Assembly: GCA_046306335.1 (NCBI GenBank)
Contig: JBKDXM010000116.1
Coordinates: forward strand, 1-64,000
Source: UBA2386 sp046306335
GTDB taxonomy: Bacteria > Planctomycetota > UBA1135 > UBA2386
Length of the DNA: 64,000 bases
Direction of reading: 5' to 3'
Part shown: piece by piece, positions 54,837 through 63,222 of the stretch
Layout of the letters: every line of letters starts with the position of its first letter
Numbering within the stretch: the first letter of the stretch is position 1
Notes under the pieces: generated by a model
The model's input: the letters and a program-made list of their open reading frames with translations, nothing else
What the model was told of the DNA's origin: nothing
Databases searched by the model: none
Position numbers and translations under genes: made by a program

Positions 54837-55088
54837 GCTGGGTTGGCGGCGACCGGCGCGATCGCCTGCGACCGTCCGACGCAAATCGGCTGCCGCGCGC
54901 TCCCGGATGCACACAAAAGGGCGCCGGGAGGCGCGATCGGTCGACCGACCCGTCGGACGGCGGCTCGGCGCGCGCCGCGACCGCGTGCTCTATACGTGGC
55001 ATCGACGACGTTCCCCAGGGGGAAATGCTCGGTGGCGGCGGCGCGACACCCACCTTGCAAATTGCCCGTGGCCTCGTAACCAAGGGCG

Positions 55089-55601
55089 ATGTCCCGCGAG
55101 CCGGATGCGCCGCCGCCCGATGGCCTGACCCACGTCGACGGCAGGGGCCAGGCCAACATGGTCGACGTCGGCAGCAAGCCGGTGACCGCCCGGCGCGCCG
55201 TGGCCGAAGCGGTCGTTCGCCTCGACGGTCCGACGCGCGACCTGCTGCTCGCCGGCCGGTTGCCGAAGGGCGAGGCGCTGGCCGTGGCGCGCGTCGCCGG
55301 CATCCAGGCGGCGAAGGACACGGCGCGTTTGATCCCGCTGTGCCACGCGCTGCCGTTGTCGCGCGTCGCCATCGACTTCGCGCCGGTCGGTGACGACGCC
55401 GTGCAGGTCACGTGCGAAGCGTCGACCGTGGCCGCGACAGGCGTCGAAATGGAGGCGATGACCGGCGCGGCCGTTGCGGCGCTGACCGTCTACGACATGG
55501 TCAAGGCGCGCTGCCGCGGCGCCGTCGTCGAGACGCTGCGCTTGACGCACAAGTCCGGCGGCAAGTCGGGCGTGTTCGACGCGCCGCCGTCGGCGCCATG
55601 A
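55089..55601 (+). CDS. moaC: Cyclic pyranopterin monophosphate synthase
   Basis: Acts in molybdenum cofactor synthesis, converting the MoaA product to cPMP. The 170-residue product has LTHVDGRGQANMVDVGSK, IQAAKDTARLIPLCHALPL with the catalytic His region, VEMEAMTGAAVAALTVYDMVKA and the KSGGKSG signature near 156-162. Length is standard. It is coupled by a four-base overlap (55598-55601) to asd, an unrelated pathway, so the pairing may be only a matter of co-transcription. moaA is not in the window. Confidence 0.95.
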   Translation: MSREPDAPPPDGLTHVDGRGQANMVDVGSKPVTARRAVAEAVVRLDGPTRDLLLAGRLPKGEALAVARVAGIQAAKDTARLIPLCHALPLSRVAIDFAPVGDDAVQVTCEASTVAATGVEMEAMTGAAVAALTVYDMVKARCRGAVVETLRLTHKSGGKSGVFDAPPSAP

Positions 55602-56596
55602 CCGCGCGCGCCGTGGCCGTCGTCGGGGCGACGGGGGCGGTGGGCGAGGAGTTGCTGGCGCTCCTCGCCAGCCGGCGGGCGCCGGTGCGCGAACTGCGGT
55701 TGTTCGCGTCGGCGCCGTGCAGCGGCCAGCGCGTGGCCTGGGGCGGCGACGAACTGACGGTCCGGCCGCTCGCGCCTGGGTGCTTTGCCGGCGTCGACCT
55801 CGCGTTCTTCGCCGCCGGCGCCGACGTCGCCGCGGCGCACGCGCCGGCTGCCGTCGCCGCCGGCGCAGTCGTCGTCGACTGCAGCACGGCGTTCCGGCGC
55901 GACCCGGACGTGCCGCTCGTGGTGCCCGAGGTCAACGCGGCGGCGCTGCGCGGGCATCGCGGCCTGATCGCCAACCCGAACTGTTCGACCATCCTGCTGG
56001 CGTTGGCGCTGGCGCCGCTGCACCGCGCCGCCGGCGTGCGCGCGGCCGTCGTCGCCACCTACCAGGCGGCGTCGGGCGCTGGTCGGGCGGGCATCGACGA
56101 ACTGCGCGCCGGCATCGCCGCGCTGGCCCGCGGCGCGCCGGCACCGCCGGCGAAGGCGCTGCCGCAGACGCTGGCCGGCAACCTGTTCCCGCACGTCGAT
56201 GCGTTCGGCGCCGACGGCTACAGCGGCGAAGAGGACAAGCTGCAGGAGGAAGCGCGGCGCATCCTCGGACTGCCCGAACTGCGCGTCGACGCGACGTGCG
56301 TGCGCGTGCCGGTCGAGCGCTGCCACAGCGAAGCGGTCGCGGTGCAGTTGGCGCGGCCGCTGACGCCGTCCGCGGCGCGGGCCGCGCTCGCCGCCGCCCC
56401 GGGGCTCGCCGTCGTCGACGAGCCGGCGGCGGCGCGCTACCCGATGCCGAGCGCGCAGTCGGGCCGCGACGCGGTCGCCGTCGGCCGCATCCGCGTCGGC
56501 CGCGTGTTCGATCCCGGCGTCACGCTGTGGTTGGTCGGCGACCAATTGCGCAAGGGCGCGGCGCTCAACGCCGTGCAGATCGCCGAGGCGCTGTAG
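55598..56596 (+). CDS. asd: Aspartate-semialdehyde dehydrogenase
   Basis: Reduces aspartyl phosphate to the semialdehyde for lysine, methionine, threonine and diaminopimelate. The 332-residue product has the NADP motif VVGATGAVGEELL, the catalytic Cys in NPNCSTI near 130, TYQAASGAG, and VRVPVERCHSEAV, in which a Cys replaces the common Gly before HSE while the catalytic His remains. Length is normal. It starts in the ATGA overlap with moaC. The dehydrogenase end (VGDQLRKGAALNAVQI) is intact. Confidence 0.95.
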   Translation: MTARAVAVVGATGAVGEELLALLASRRAPVRELRLFASAPCSGQRVAWGGDELTVRPLAPGCFAGVDLAFFAAGADVAAAHAPAAVAAGAVVVDCSTAFRRDPDVPLVVPEVNAAALRGHRGLIANPNCSTILLALALAPLHRAAGVRAAVVATYQAASGAGRAGIDELRAGIAALARGAPAPPAKALPQTLAGNLFPHVDAFGADGYSGEEDKLQEEARRILGLPELRVDATCVRVPVERCHSEAVAVQLARPLTPSAARAALAAAPGLAVVDEPAAARYPMPSAQSGRDAVAVGRIRVGRVFDPGVTLWLVGDQLRKGAALNAVQIAEAL

Positions 56597-56736
56597 CGGC
56601 AGCGCGCGGGCCGGTTGCCGCCACAGCGACGACCGCGTTGCGCTGCGCCGGCACGCCGCACTGGATTCTGGCCGCTCCGACCCGTTCACTCTCCGGCCGC
56701 CCGGAGGCGGCGGGTGCCGCGCCGGAACCCTGATCG

Positions 56737-57273
56737 ATGGCCAAGAAGCGCCCGCAAGCGTCGAAGAACTCGTCCCCGTCCAGCAAGCCCGCTGCCGCCC
56801 AGGATCGCCTTGGCCAGTTGGAGCGGCTGATCGAACTGATGGAGGCGAAGGACGTCGTCGAGGTCGAGCTCGAAGACGGCGCGACCCGTTGGCGGGTGCG
56901 CCGCAAGGAGCCGGCAGCGGCGGTCAGCTACGCCGCGCCCGCTGCGTTGGCCATGCCGGCGATGCCGCTGGCGCACGCCGCGCCGGCGTCGCCGGCGGCG
57001 TCCGGACCGGTCGCCGGGGGTGGCGCGCCCGAGCCCAAGGGCGAGGTCTACAAGTCGCCGATGCTGGGCACCTTCTACCGGGCGGCCTCGCCGGAGGCGG
57101 AGCCGTTCTGCAAGGTGGGCGACCGCGTCTCGGCCGACAAGACGCTCTGCATCATCGAGGCGATGAAGGTCATGAACGAGATCAAGGCCGAACGCGAGTT
57201 CGAGATCCTGGAGATCCTCGTCAAGAACGGCGAGCCGGTCGAGTTCGGCCAGCCGCTGTTCCTGATCCGCTGA
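56737..57273 (+). CDS. accB: Biotin carboxyl carrier protein of acetyl-CoA carboxylase
   Basis: The 178-residue product carries the biotin on the Lys of EAMKVMNE (near residue 142). The N-terminal helix (QLERLIELMEAKDVVEVELEDG) and a long Ala-Pro linker lead to the biotinyl domain YKSPMLGTFYRAASPEAEPF. It is followed after 15 bases by accC. Together they form the biotin carboxylase half of fatty-acid synthesis; the transferase genes are not nearby. Confidence 0.95.
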   Translation: MAKKRPQASKNSSPSSKPAAAQDRLGQLERLIELMEAKDVVEVELEDGATRWRVRRKEPAAAVSYAAPAALAMPAMPLAHAAPASPAASGPVAGGGAPEPKGEVYKSPMLGTFYRAASPEAEPFCKVGDRVSADKTLCIIEAMKVMNEIKAEREFEILEILVKNGEPVEFGQPLFLIR

Positions 57274-57287
57274 GCGGGCACCACGCA

Positions 57288-58634
57288 ATGTTCCAACGCA
57301 TCCTGATCGCCAACCGCGGCGAGATCGCGCTGCGCATCCTGCGCGCGTGCAAGGACCTCGGCATCCAGTCCGTCGCCGTCTACAGCGAGGCCGACAAGGA
57401 CTCGCTGCACCTGCGCTACGCCGACGAGACGATCTGCATCGGTCCCGCGCCCAGCACCGAGAGCTACCTCAACATCCCGGCGATCATCGCCGCGGCCGAG
57501 ATCGCCGACGTCGAGGCGATCCACCCGGGCTACGGCTTCCTGTCGGAGAACGAGCACTTCGCCGAGGTGTGCCAGAGCTGCAACATCAAGTTCATCGGCC
57601 CGTCGCCGTCGGCGATCGCCAACTGCGGCGACAAGGTCGCGGCCAAGCGCCTGGCCAAGGAAGCCGGCGTGCCGACGGTGCCGGGCAGCGATGGCCCGAT
57701 CGAGAACGAGCAGGAGGCGCTGTTGATCGCGCGCAAGATCGGCTTCCCGGTGCTGATCAAGGCGGCGGCCGGCGGCGGCGGTCGCGGCATGCGCGTCGCG
57801 CACAACGAACCGAGCCTCGTCACCGGCTACCACGCCGCGCGCAGCGAGGCCGAGAAGGCGTTCAAGGACTCGACGGTCTACCTCGAGAAGTACATCGAGA
57901 AGCCGCGCCACGTCGAGATCCAGATCATGGCGGACCAGCACGGCAACGTCGTGCACCTGGGCGAGCGCGACTGCTCGCTGCAGCGCCGCCACCAGAAGCT
58001 CGTCGAGGAGAGCCCTTGCCCGGTGCTCGACGAGAAGACCCGCGCGGCGATGGGCGAGGCGGCGGTGCGGCTGGCGAAGGCCGCCAACTACTACTCCGCC
58101 GGCACCGTCGAGTTCCTGCTCGACAAGGACAAGAACTTCTACTTCATCGAGATCAACTCGCGCATCCAGGTCGAGCACCCGGTCACCGAGATGGTCACCG
58201 ACACCGACCTGATCCGCGAGATGATCCTGGTCGCCGCCGGCAACAAGCTGTCCTTCCGCCAGGAGGACATCAAGATGCGCGGCCACGCCATGGAGTTCCG
58301 CATCAACGCCGAGGACCCGGACCACAACTTCAAGCCGAGCCCGGGCAAGATCACGACGTTCGTGCCGCCGGCCGGCCCGGGCGTGCGCTGGGACAGCCAC
58401 ATCTACCAGGGCTACTCGGTGCCGCCGCACTACGACTCGATGGTCGGCAAGCTGATCATCTACCGGCACGACCGCAAGCGCACCCTCGAGGTCGCGCGCC
58501 GGGCGCTGCAGGAACTGACGCTCGAGGGCATCACCACGACGGCCGGTCTCTTCCTGCGCATCCTGGAGCACTCCGATTTCTGCGCCGGAGAAGTCGATAC
58601 GGGCTTCATCGACCGGTACTTCACGCCGCGGTGA
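57288..58634 (+). CDS. accC: Biotin carboxylase subunit of acetyl-CoA carboxylase
   Basis: Carboxylates biotin on AccB using ATP and bicarbonate. The 448-residue product has ILIANRGEIALRILRA, HPGYGFLSEN, the glycine-rich KAAAGGGGRGMR, ERDCSLQRRHQKLVEESP and INSRIQVEHPVTEM, where Ser replaces the more usual Thr in NTRIQVEHPVTE. All three domains are full length and the end (DRYFTPR) is in place. It is expressed with accB. The ATG at 57288 gives the standard MFQRILIANRG opening. Confidence 0.96.
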   Translation: MFQRILIANRGEIALRILRACKDLGIQSVAVYSEADKDSLHLRYADETICIGPAPSTESYLNIPAIIAAAEIADVEAIHPGYGFLSENEHFAEVCQSCNIKFIGPSPSAIANCGDKVAAKRLAKEAGVPTVPGSDGPIENEQEALLIARKIGFPVLIKAAAGGGGRGMRVAHNEPSLVTGYHAARSEAEKAFKDSTVYLEKYIEKPRHVEIQIMADQHGNVVHLGERDCSLQRRHQKLVEESPCPVLDEKTRAAMGEAAVRLAKAANYYSAGTVEFLLDKDKNFYFIEINSRIQVEHPVTEMVTDTDLIREMILVAAGNKLSFRQEDIKMRGHAMEFRINAEDPDHNFKPSPGKITTFVPPAGPGVRWDSHIYQGYSVPPHYDSMVGKLIIYRHDRKRTLEVARRALQELTLEGITTTAGLFLRILEHSDFCAGEVDTGFIDRYFTPR

Positions 58635-58683
58635 CCGCGGCGCGCCGGGTCGCGCTTCCTTCGCTTCGAGGTCAGTCGGATCC

Positions 58684-59736
58684 ATGAGCATGCGGGTTGG
58701 TGTCCTCACGGGCGGCGGCGACGCCCCCGGTCTGAACGCGGCGATCTGCGGCCTCGCGCGTCGGCTGCTGGCGGCCAACGCCGAACTGGTCGGCTTCGCC
58801 GACGGCTGGCGCGGCCTGATCGAGGACGCCGCCCGGCCGCTGCAGCACGCCGACTTCCAGCATCTGCTGGTCTACGGCGGCACGCTGCTCGGCAGCAGTG
58901 GCGACAACCCGTACCGCGACGCCGCGACGATGGTGCCGAAGGTGCTGGCGACGATCGCGCGCCACCGGCTCGACGCGCTCGTCGCGATCGGCGGCGAAGG
59001 CACGCTCGGCGCCGCCGACCGGCTGTTCACGGAGCACCAGGTGCCCGTCGTCGGCGTGCCGAAGACGATCGACAACGACCTCGACGCGACCGACTTCACG
59101 TTCGGCTTCTTCTCGGCGGTCGAGGTGGCGACGCGCGCCATGGACGACCTGCGCAGCACGGCGGAGTCGCACGGTCGCGTCATGGTGGTCGAGTGCATGG
59201 GGCGCCACGCCGGCTGGATCACGGCCTACGCCGGGGTAGCTGCCGGCGCCGAGGTGGTGCTCGTGCCCGAGCGTCCGGTGCACGTCGAGGAACTGTGCCA
59301 GAACCTCGCCCGCCTGCGCCAGGCCGGCGCGCGCTCGGCGATCGTCGCCGTTGCCGAAGGCGCGCGCCTGCACGTGGACGGCAAGTGCTTGTCTTCGATG
59401 GAGAAGGACGAGTTCGGCGAGTACAAGACCGGCGGCGTCGCGGCGACGATCGCCAAGCGCGTCCAGGCGAAGATGGGGTGGGAGGCGCGTCCGGTCGTGC
59501 TCGGCCACCTGCAGCGCGCCGGCAAGCCGATCGCGTTCGACCGGATCTTCGCGCTGCGCCTGGGCGCCCGCGCCGCGCGCCTCGTGCTGGAGCGGCGCTT
59601 CGGCTACATGGCGGCGATGCGCGCCGGCGATATCGTGGACGTGCCGCTGCGTGCGGCGGTGGCGGCGCGCAAGACGCTGACTGCCCAATTCCTCGATCGC
59701 TACGAGTCGTTCTTCATGCCTATCGGAGGACCGTGA
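58684..59736 (+). CDS. pfkA: 6-phosphofructokinase
   Basis: Phosphorylates fructose 6-phosphate, the committed glycolysis step. The 350-residue product has TGGGDAPGLNA, GGEGTLGAADRL, VPKTIDNDLDATDFTFGF (catalytic Asp), ECMGRHAGWITA and LGHLQRAGKPIAFDR. At the donor-determining sites it has Gly (GGEG, position 104 type) and Lys (PKTIDND, position 124 type), the mixed set seen in actinomycete group III ATP enzymes rather than classical PPi enzymes (Asp plus Lys). The donor is therefore probably ATP but not sure. It overlaps the next gene (GTGA). Confidence 0.93.
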   Translation: MSMRVGVLTGGGDAPGLNAAICGLARRLLAANAELVGFADGWRGLIEDAARPLQHADFQHLLVYGGTLLGSSGDNPYRDAATMVPKVLATIARHRLDALVAIGGEGTLGAADRLFTEHQVPVVGVPKTIDNDLDATDFTFGFFSAVEVATRAMDDLRSTAESHGRVMVVECMGRHAGWITAYAGVAAGAEVVLVPERPVHVEELCQNLARLRQAGARSAIVAVAEGARLHVDGKCLSSMEKDEFGEYKTGGVAATIAKRVQAKMGWEARPVVLGHLQRAGKPIAFDRIFALRLGARAARLVLERRFGYMAAMRAGDIVDVPLRAAVAARKTLTAQFLDRYESFFMPIGGP

Positions 59737-61028
59737 CCCCTGGCTGGGCCCCTGGCTGGCACCTCGTCGCCGCGGGCCTGCTCGCCGCCGCTGCCGCGCC
59801 GGCGCAGATCGGCTTCGGCGTGCCGTTCCAGAACGGGTACACGCCCTACACGCTCACGCCGCAGGGCCAAGCGGGCCCGATGGGGCAGATGGGCATGGCC
59901 GGCCGGCAGCCCGGACTCATCGGCCAACCGGCGAATCCGCAGCAAGGGCTGCGCCTCCCCGGCGCCCGCAATCCCTTCCAAGTGCAGTGGGGCCAGCCGC
60001 AGAGCCTGCAACTCGGCGCCGGCTTCCCGGTGTTCCCGTCGCAACTGTCCGCGCTGTTCGGCGTCATGTCGCCGTCGGGTGCGGCGAACGTGCCCGGCCT
60101 GGGCAAGTTGTTGCTGCCGTCGGGGCCGGCGCCAGCGGAGCCGCCAGGATGGCCGGCTTGGGTGCGGACGCGCGGCCGGGAGCCGCTGCCCTTCGCGCCG
60201 GACGTCGGGCTGCTGATCCGCCACGCCGAGCGCGTCTGGTGGCGGCCGGACGCCGGCGAACCGTTCGTGCCGCTCGCCTTCCACGACAAGTTGCGCACCC
60301 TCAGCGCCGGCGCCGAAGTCGAAGTGCGCAGCGTCGGCGAGTTCGAACTGCTGCTGCACAGCAGCACCCGCCTGTCCGCGCGCGGGCCGACGCAGCTGCG
60401 CGTGCAGAAGCTCGGCGCCGACGACGTCGTGCTCATCGCCGCCAAGCTGACGTGGCTGCGGTTCGCCGCCTCGGGTCGCAGCCACGACATCGAACTCCCG
60501 GGCGGTCACCGGGTGCGGATCGCGCCGCCGCCGCCGGCGACCGTGCCGAGCTTCCTGCCGTCGCCGGTGCCGTTGGCGACGGCCCTTCCAGGGGTGACCG
60601 ATCTGGTCCTCGCGCGCGCCGACGAGCCGGGCTGGCTGGGCGGGCGGGCGACGATCAGCAACCTTGGCACGACCGAGGTCACGTTCGTGCACGCGACCGG
60701 GGAGATCGCGCTGCCGCCGCGGCATCGCCTCGCGTTCTTCCTGGCGACCGCAGGCGACGCCGTGCCGACCGCCTTGACGGCCGTCGACGTCGAGAAGGCA
60801 GTTGCCGGCCCGGTCGTCGTCTACCGCGCGGAAACCGCGGGCAAGGTGGCGTGGTCGGGGGCGGAGTTCTCGTTGCCGCCGGGCGCGCGCCTGCGCCTCG
60901 ATCCACAGCAAGGCGCCCCGTTCGCGCCGCTGCCCGCCGCGCCCGCGGCGGCTGGAGCCAGCCCGCCGGCCGGTGCGCCCACCGCGCCCGCCGGCCCGGC
61001 GCCGTCGCGTTCGCCGGACGGATCGTGA
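59733..61028 (+). CDS. Secreted hypothetical protein with beta-rich FecR-like part
   Basis: Not recognised. The 431-residue product has a signal-like segment (GWHLVAAGLLAAAAAPAQ), a Gln/Gly/Pro-rich low-complexity stretch of about 100 residues, then a strand-rich region with FHDKLRTLSAGAEVEVRSVGE and ELLLHSSTRLSARGP, which recall FecR-type periplasmic domains, and an Ala/Pro tail. The start is GTG within the overlap with pfkA; GGAGGA lies two bases before it, a rather close spacing. Placed between two cytoplasmic enzymes, its role there is unclear. Confidence 0.65.
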   Translation: MTPGWAPGWHLVAAGLLAAAAAPAQIGFGVPFQNGYTPYTLTPQGQAGPMGQMGMAGRQPGLIGQPANPQQGLRLPGARNPFQVQWGQPQSLQLGAGFPVFPSQLSALFGVMSPSGAANVPGLGKLLLPSGPAPAEPPGWPAWVRTRGREPLPFAPDVGLLIRHAERVWWRPDAGEPFVPLAFHDKLRTLSAGAEVEVRSVGEFELLLHSSTRLSARGPTQLRVQKLGADDVVLIAAKLTWLRFAASGRSHDIELPGGHRVRIAPPPPATVPSFLPSPVPLATALPGVTDLVLARADEPGWLGGRATISNLGTTEVTFVHATGEIALPPRHRLAFFLATAGDAVPTALTAVDVEKAVAGPVVVYRAETAGKVAWSGAEFSLPPGARLRLDPQQGAPFAPLPAAPAAAGASPPAGAPTAPAGPAPSRSPDGS

Positions 61029-61996
61029 GCCCCGCCAGCGCTGCGCGCGCGGTGCGAGCTGCCGCCGAGCGGTTGCGCGATCGCGTGGTCCGGACGCCGC
61101 TCGTGCCGTGCCCGTGGCTGTCGCGGGCGTGCGGCGCCGAGGTCCGGCTGAAGCTGGAGAACGTCCAGCACACCGGCAGCTTCAAGTTCCGCGGCGCGAG
61201 CAACGCGCTCGCATGCCTCGATCCGGCGCGCCGACGGGCCGGGGTCGTCGCCGCGTCGTCGGGCAACCACGGTCTGGCGCTCGCCAGCGCCGCCGCGGCG
61301 CTCGGCGTCGCGGCGACGATCTACGTGCCGTCCACGACGCCGGCGGAGAAGCGCGCCGCGCTCGCCGCGCACGGCGCGGAGGTGGTGGTGCACGGCGACG
61401 ATTGCGTGCTGGCCGAGGCGCAGGCGCGTGCGGTCGCCGCGGCGACCGATCGCGCCTATGTGTCGCCGTACAACGATCCCGACGTGCTCGCGGGTCAGGG
61501 CACGATCGCCGAGGAACTGCTGGACCAGTGGCCGGACGTCGACACGGTCCACGTCGCCATGGGCGGTGGCGGCCTGCTCGCCGGCATGGCGGCCTACGCC
61601 AAGTCGCTGCGACCCGAGGTGCAGTTCGTCGCCTGCTCGCCGGCGCGCTCCCCGGCGATGGCGGCGTGCGTGCGCGCTGGCAGCATCGTCGATGTACCGT
61701 GCCACGACACGTTCTCCGACAGCACGGCCGGCGGCGTCGAGCCGGGCGCACTGACCTTCGAGCTCTGTCGCGCGCTCGTCGACCGTTGGATCGAGGTCGA
61801 CGAGCGCGCCATCGCCGAGGCCGTCGCCGCTGCGCTGGAGCGCTCGCACCTGCTCGTCGAAGGCGCGGCCGGCGTCGCGCTCGCCGCGTGCCGCCAGGAC
61901 GCCGCCGTCCGCGGTCGTCGGGCAGCCGTCGTGGTGTGCGGCGCCAACGTGCCGCTGTCGCGCCTGCGGGCGATGTTGGCGCTCGCAGGGCGCTGA
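61025..61996 (+). CDS. Threonine/serine dehydratase-like PLP enzyme
   Basis: The 323-residue product is a fold type II PLP enzyme: the cofactor Lys is in QHTGSFKFRGASNAL near 47-52 (GSFKFRGA), SSGNHGLALA follows, and GGGGLLAGMAA binds the phosphate. It resembles biosynthetic or catabolic threonine dehydratases (IlvA/TdcB) without the C-terminal regulatory ACT domain. It would deaminate threonine or serine to the keto acid. Racemase or similar activities are also found in the family. Start is GTG in the four-base overlap with the upstream gene. Confidence 0.85.
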   Translation: MSPASAARAVRAAAERLRDRVVRTPLVPCPWLSRACGAEVRLKLENVQHTGSFKFRGASNALACLDPARRRAGVVAASSGNHGLALASAAAALGVAATIYVPSTTPAEKRAALAAHGAEVVVHGDDCVLAEAQARAVAAATDRAYVSPYNDPDVLAGQGTIAEELLDQWPDVDTVHVAMGGGGLLAGMAAYAKSLRPEVQFVACSPARSPAMAACVRAGSIVDVPCHDTFSDSTAGGVEPGALTFELCRALVDRWIEVDERAIAEAVAAALERSHLLVEGAAGVALAACRQDAAVRGRRAAVVVCGANVPLSRLRAMLALAGR

Positions 61997-62022
61997 CGTC
62001 CTGCCCGGCGCAGACCAGCGCC

Positions 62023-63222
62023 TCACGCGCGGCGCGACACCGGCAGCAGGGCGAGGCCGCCGACCACGGCGGCGATGGCCGCGGCGACGAGGCATGCCCG
62101 CATGCCGTCGACCGGCTGCGTCGCGGCGCCGTAGAGCCAGCCGGAGGCGAGGGTTCCCGCCAGCCGGCCGACGCTGTTGGCGGCGTAGTAGAAGCCGATG
62201 CGCTCGGCGACGTCGTCGGCGCCGGCGATGGCGACCACCAGACCGCTGTGCAGGCTGCTGACCACCGCGAACACGGCGCCGAAGGCCAGGAAGCCGCTCG
62301 CCGCGACGATCGGCGACGCCGTCGCGGCCGCGGGCGCGGCGATCAGGCCGGCGACCGCGGCCAACAGCGCGGCGGCGCCGATCGCGAGCCGGGCCGCGCC
62401 GGCCACGGTGCGCACGCCGACGAGCGCCGGGGTCGCGGCCTGCACCATGCCGTACACGACGATCCACGCCGCGAGCGCGCCACCGACGGCCGTCGCGGGC
62501 CAGCCGTAGACCCGGCCGAGGAACAGTGGCAGCGCGACGGCGAACCACACATCGCGCGCGCCGAACAGGAAGGCGCGGGACAGCGCCAGCCAGCGCACCG
62601 CCGCGGGCTGCTGCACGACGCTGGCCGCCCGCGCGTCCGCCTTGCCCGGGATCGACGGCAAGCGCAACCACGCCGCCGCGGCGGCCACGGTCAGCAGCGC
62701 GGCGAGCGCGGCGTTGGTCGCGGCGAAGCCGGCGCCGGCGAGCAGCGCGCCACCGACGAAGTAGCCCGCGCCCTTCACCGCGTTCTTGCTGCCGGTCAGC
62801 CAGCCGACGAGGCGGAACAGCGGCGCCTCGGCGGTGTCGGCAGGCGCGAGCTTGCGCACGTAGCTCTTCGCGCTCGTCTTGGCGAGGTCCTTCGCGACGC
62901 CGGACAGGACCTGTGCGGTGGCGAATGCGGCATACGCCAGCGCGGCCGGTTCGGCGGCGAGCAGCGCGCAGGCGAGCGCCTGCAGCGCCACGCCCGCCAG
63001 CAGCGTCGGCTTCAGGCCCAGTCGCGCGCCGAGCCAGCCGCCGAGCAGGTTGGTCACCACGCCGGCGGCCTCGTAGGGCAGCAGGAGCAGCGCCAGGGCC
63101 AACGGCGCCTTGCCCTCGCCGCCGAGGTGCAGCAGCACCAGCATGCGCAGCGCGCCGTCGCTGAGCGTGAACGCCTGATACAGCGCGGTGACGAGCCAGA
63201 AGCCGGGCGGCGCCGCCGTCAT
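62023..63222 (-). CDS. arsJ: Organoarsenical efflux MFS transporter ArsJ
   Basis: Exports 1-arseno-3-phosphoglycerate, formed by the partner GAPDH, and so removes arsenate from the cell. The 399-residue product has twelve or so helices and the distinctive ArsJ segments FTLSDGALRMLVLLHL near 18-33, VTNLLGGWLGARLGL, VLSGVAKDLAKTSAKSY and FLFGARDVWFAVALPLF. The ATG overlaps the GAPDH stop by four bases, which is the classic arsJ arrangement. No arsenate reductase, ArsR or ArsB is visible inside the window. Confidence 0.93.
   Translation of the reverse strand: MTAAPPGFWLVTALYQAFTLSDGALRMLVLLHLGGEGKAPLALALLLLPYEAAGVVTNLLGGWLGARLGLKPTLLAGVALQALACALLAAEPAALAYAAFATAQVLSGVAKDLAKTSAKSYVRKLAPADTAEAPLFRLVGWLTGSKNAVKGAGYFVGGALLAGAGFAATNAALAALLTVAAAAAWLRLPSIPGKADARAASVVQQPAAVRWLALSRAFLFGARDVWFAVALPLFLGRVYGWPATAVGGALAAWIVVYGMVQAATPALVGVRTVAGAARLAIGAAALLAAVAGLIAAPAAATASPIVAASGFLAFGAVFAVVSSLHSGLVVAIAGADDVAERIGFYYAANSVGRLAGTLASGWLYGAATQPVDGMRACLVAAAIAAVVGGLALLPVSRRA

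Noticed and set aside
54837..55088. Possible molybdenum cofactor riboswitch before moaC
   Set aside because: I could not find the conserved motif blocks; only a short TATACG and a modest stem are visible.
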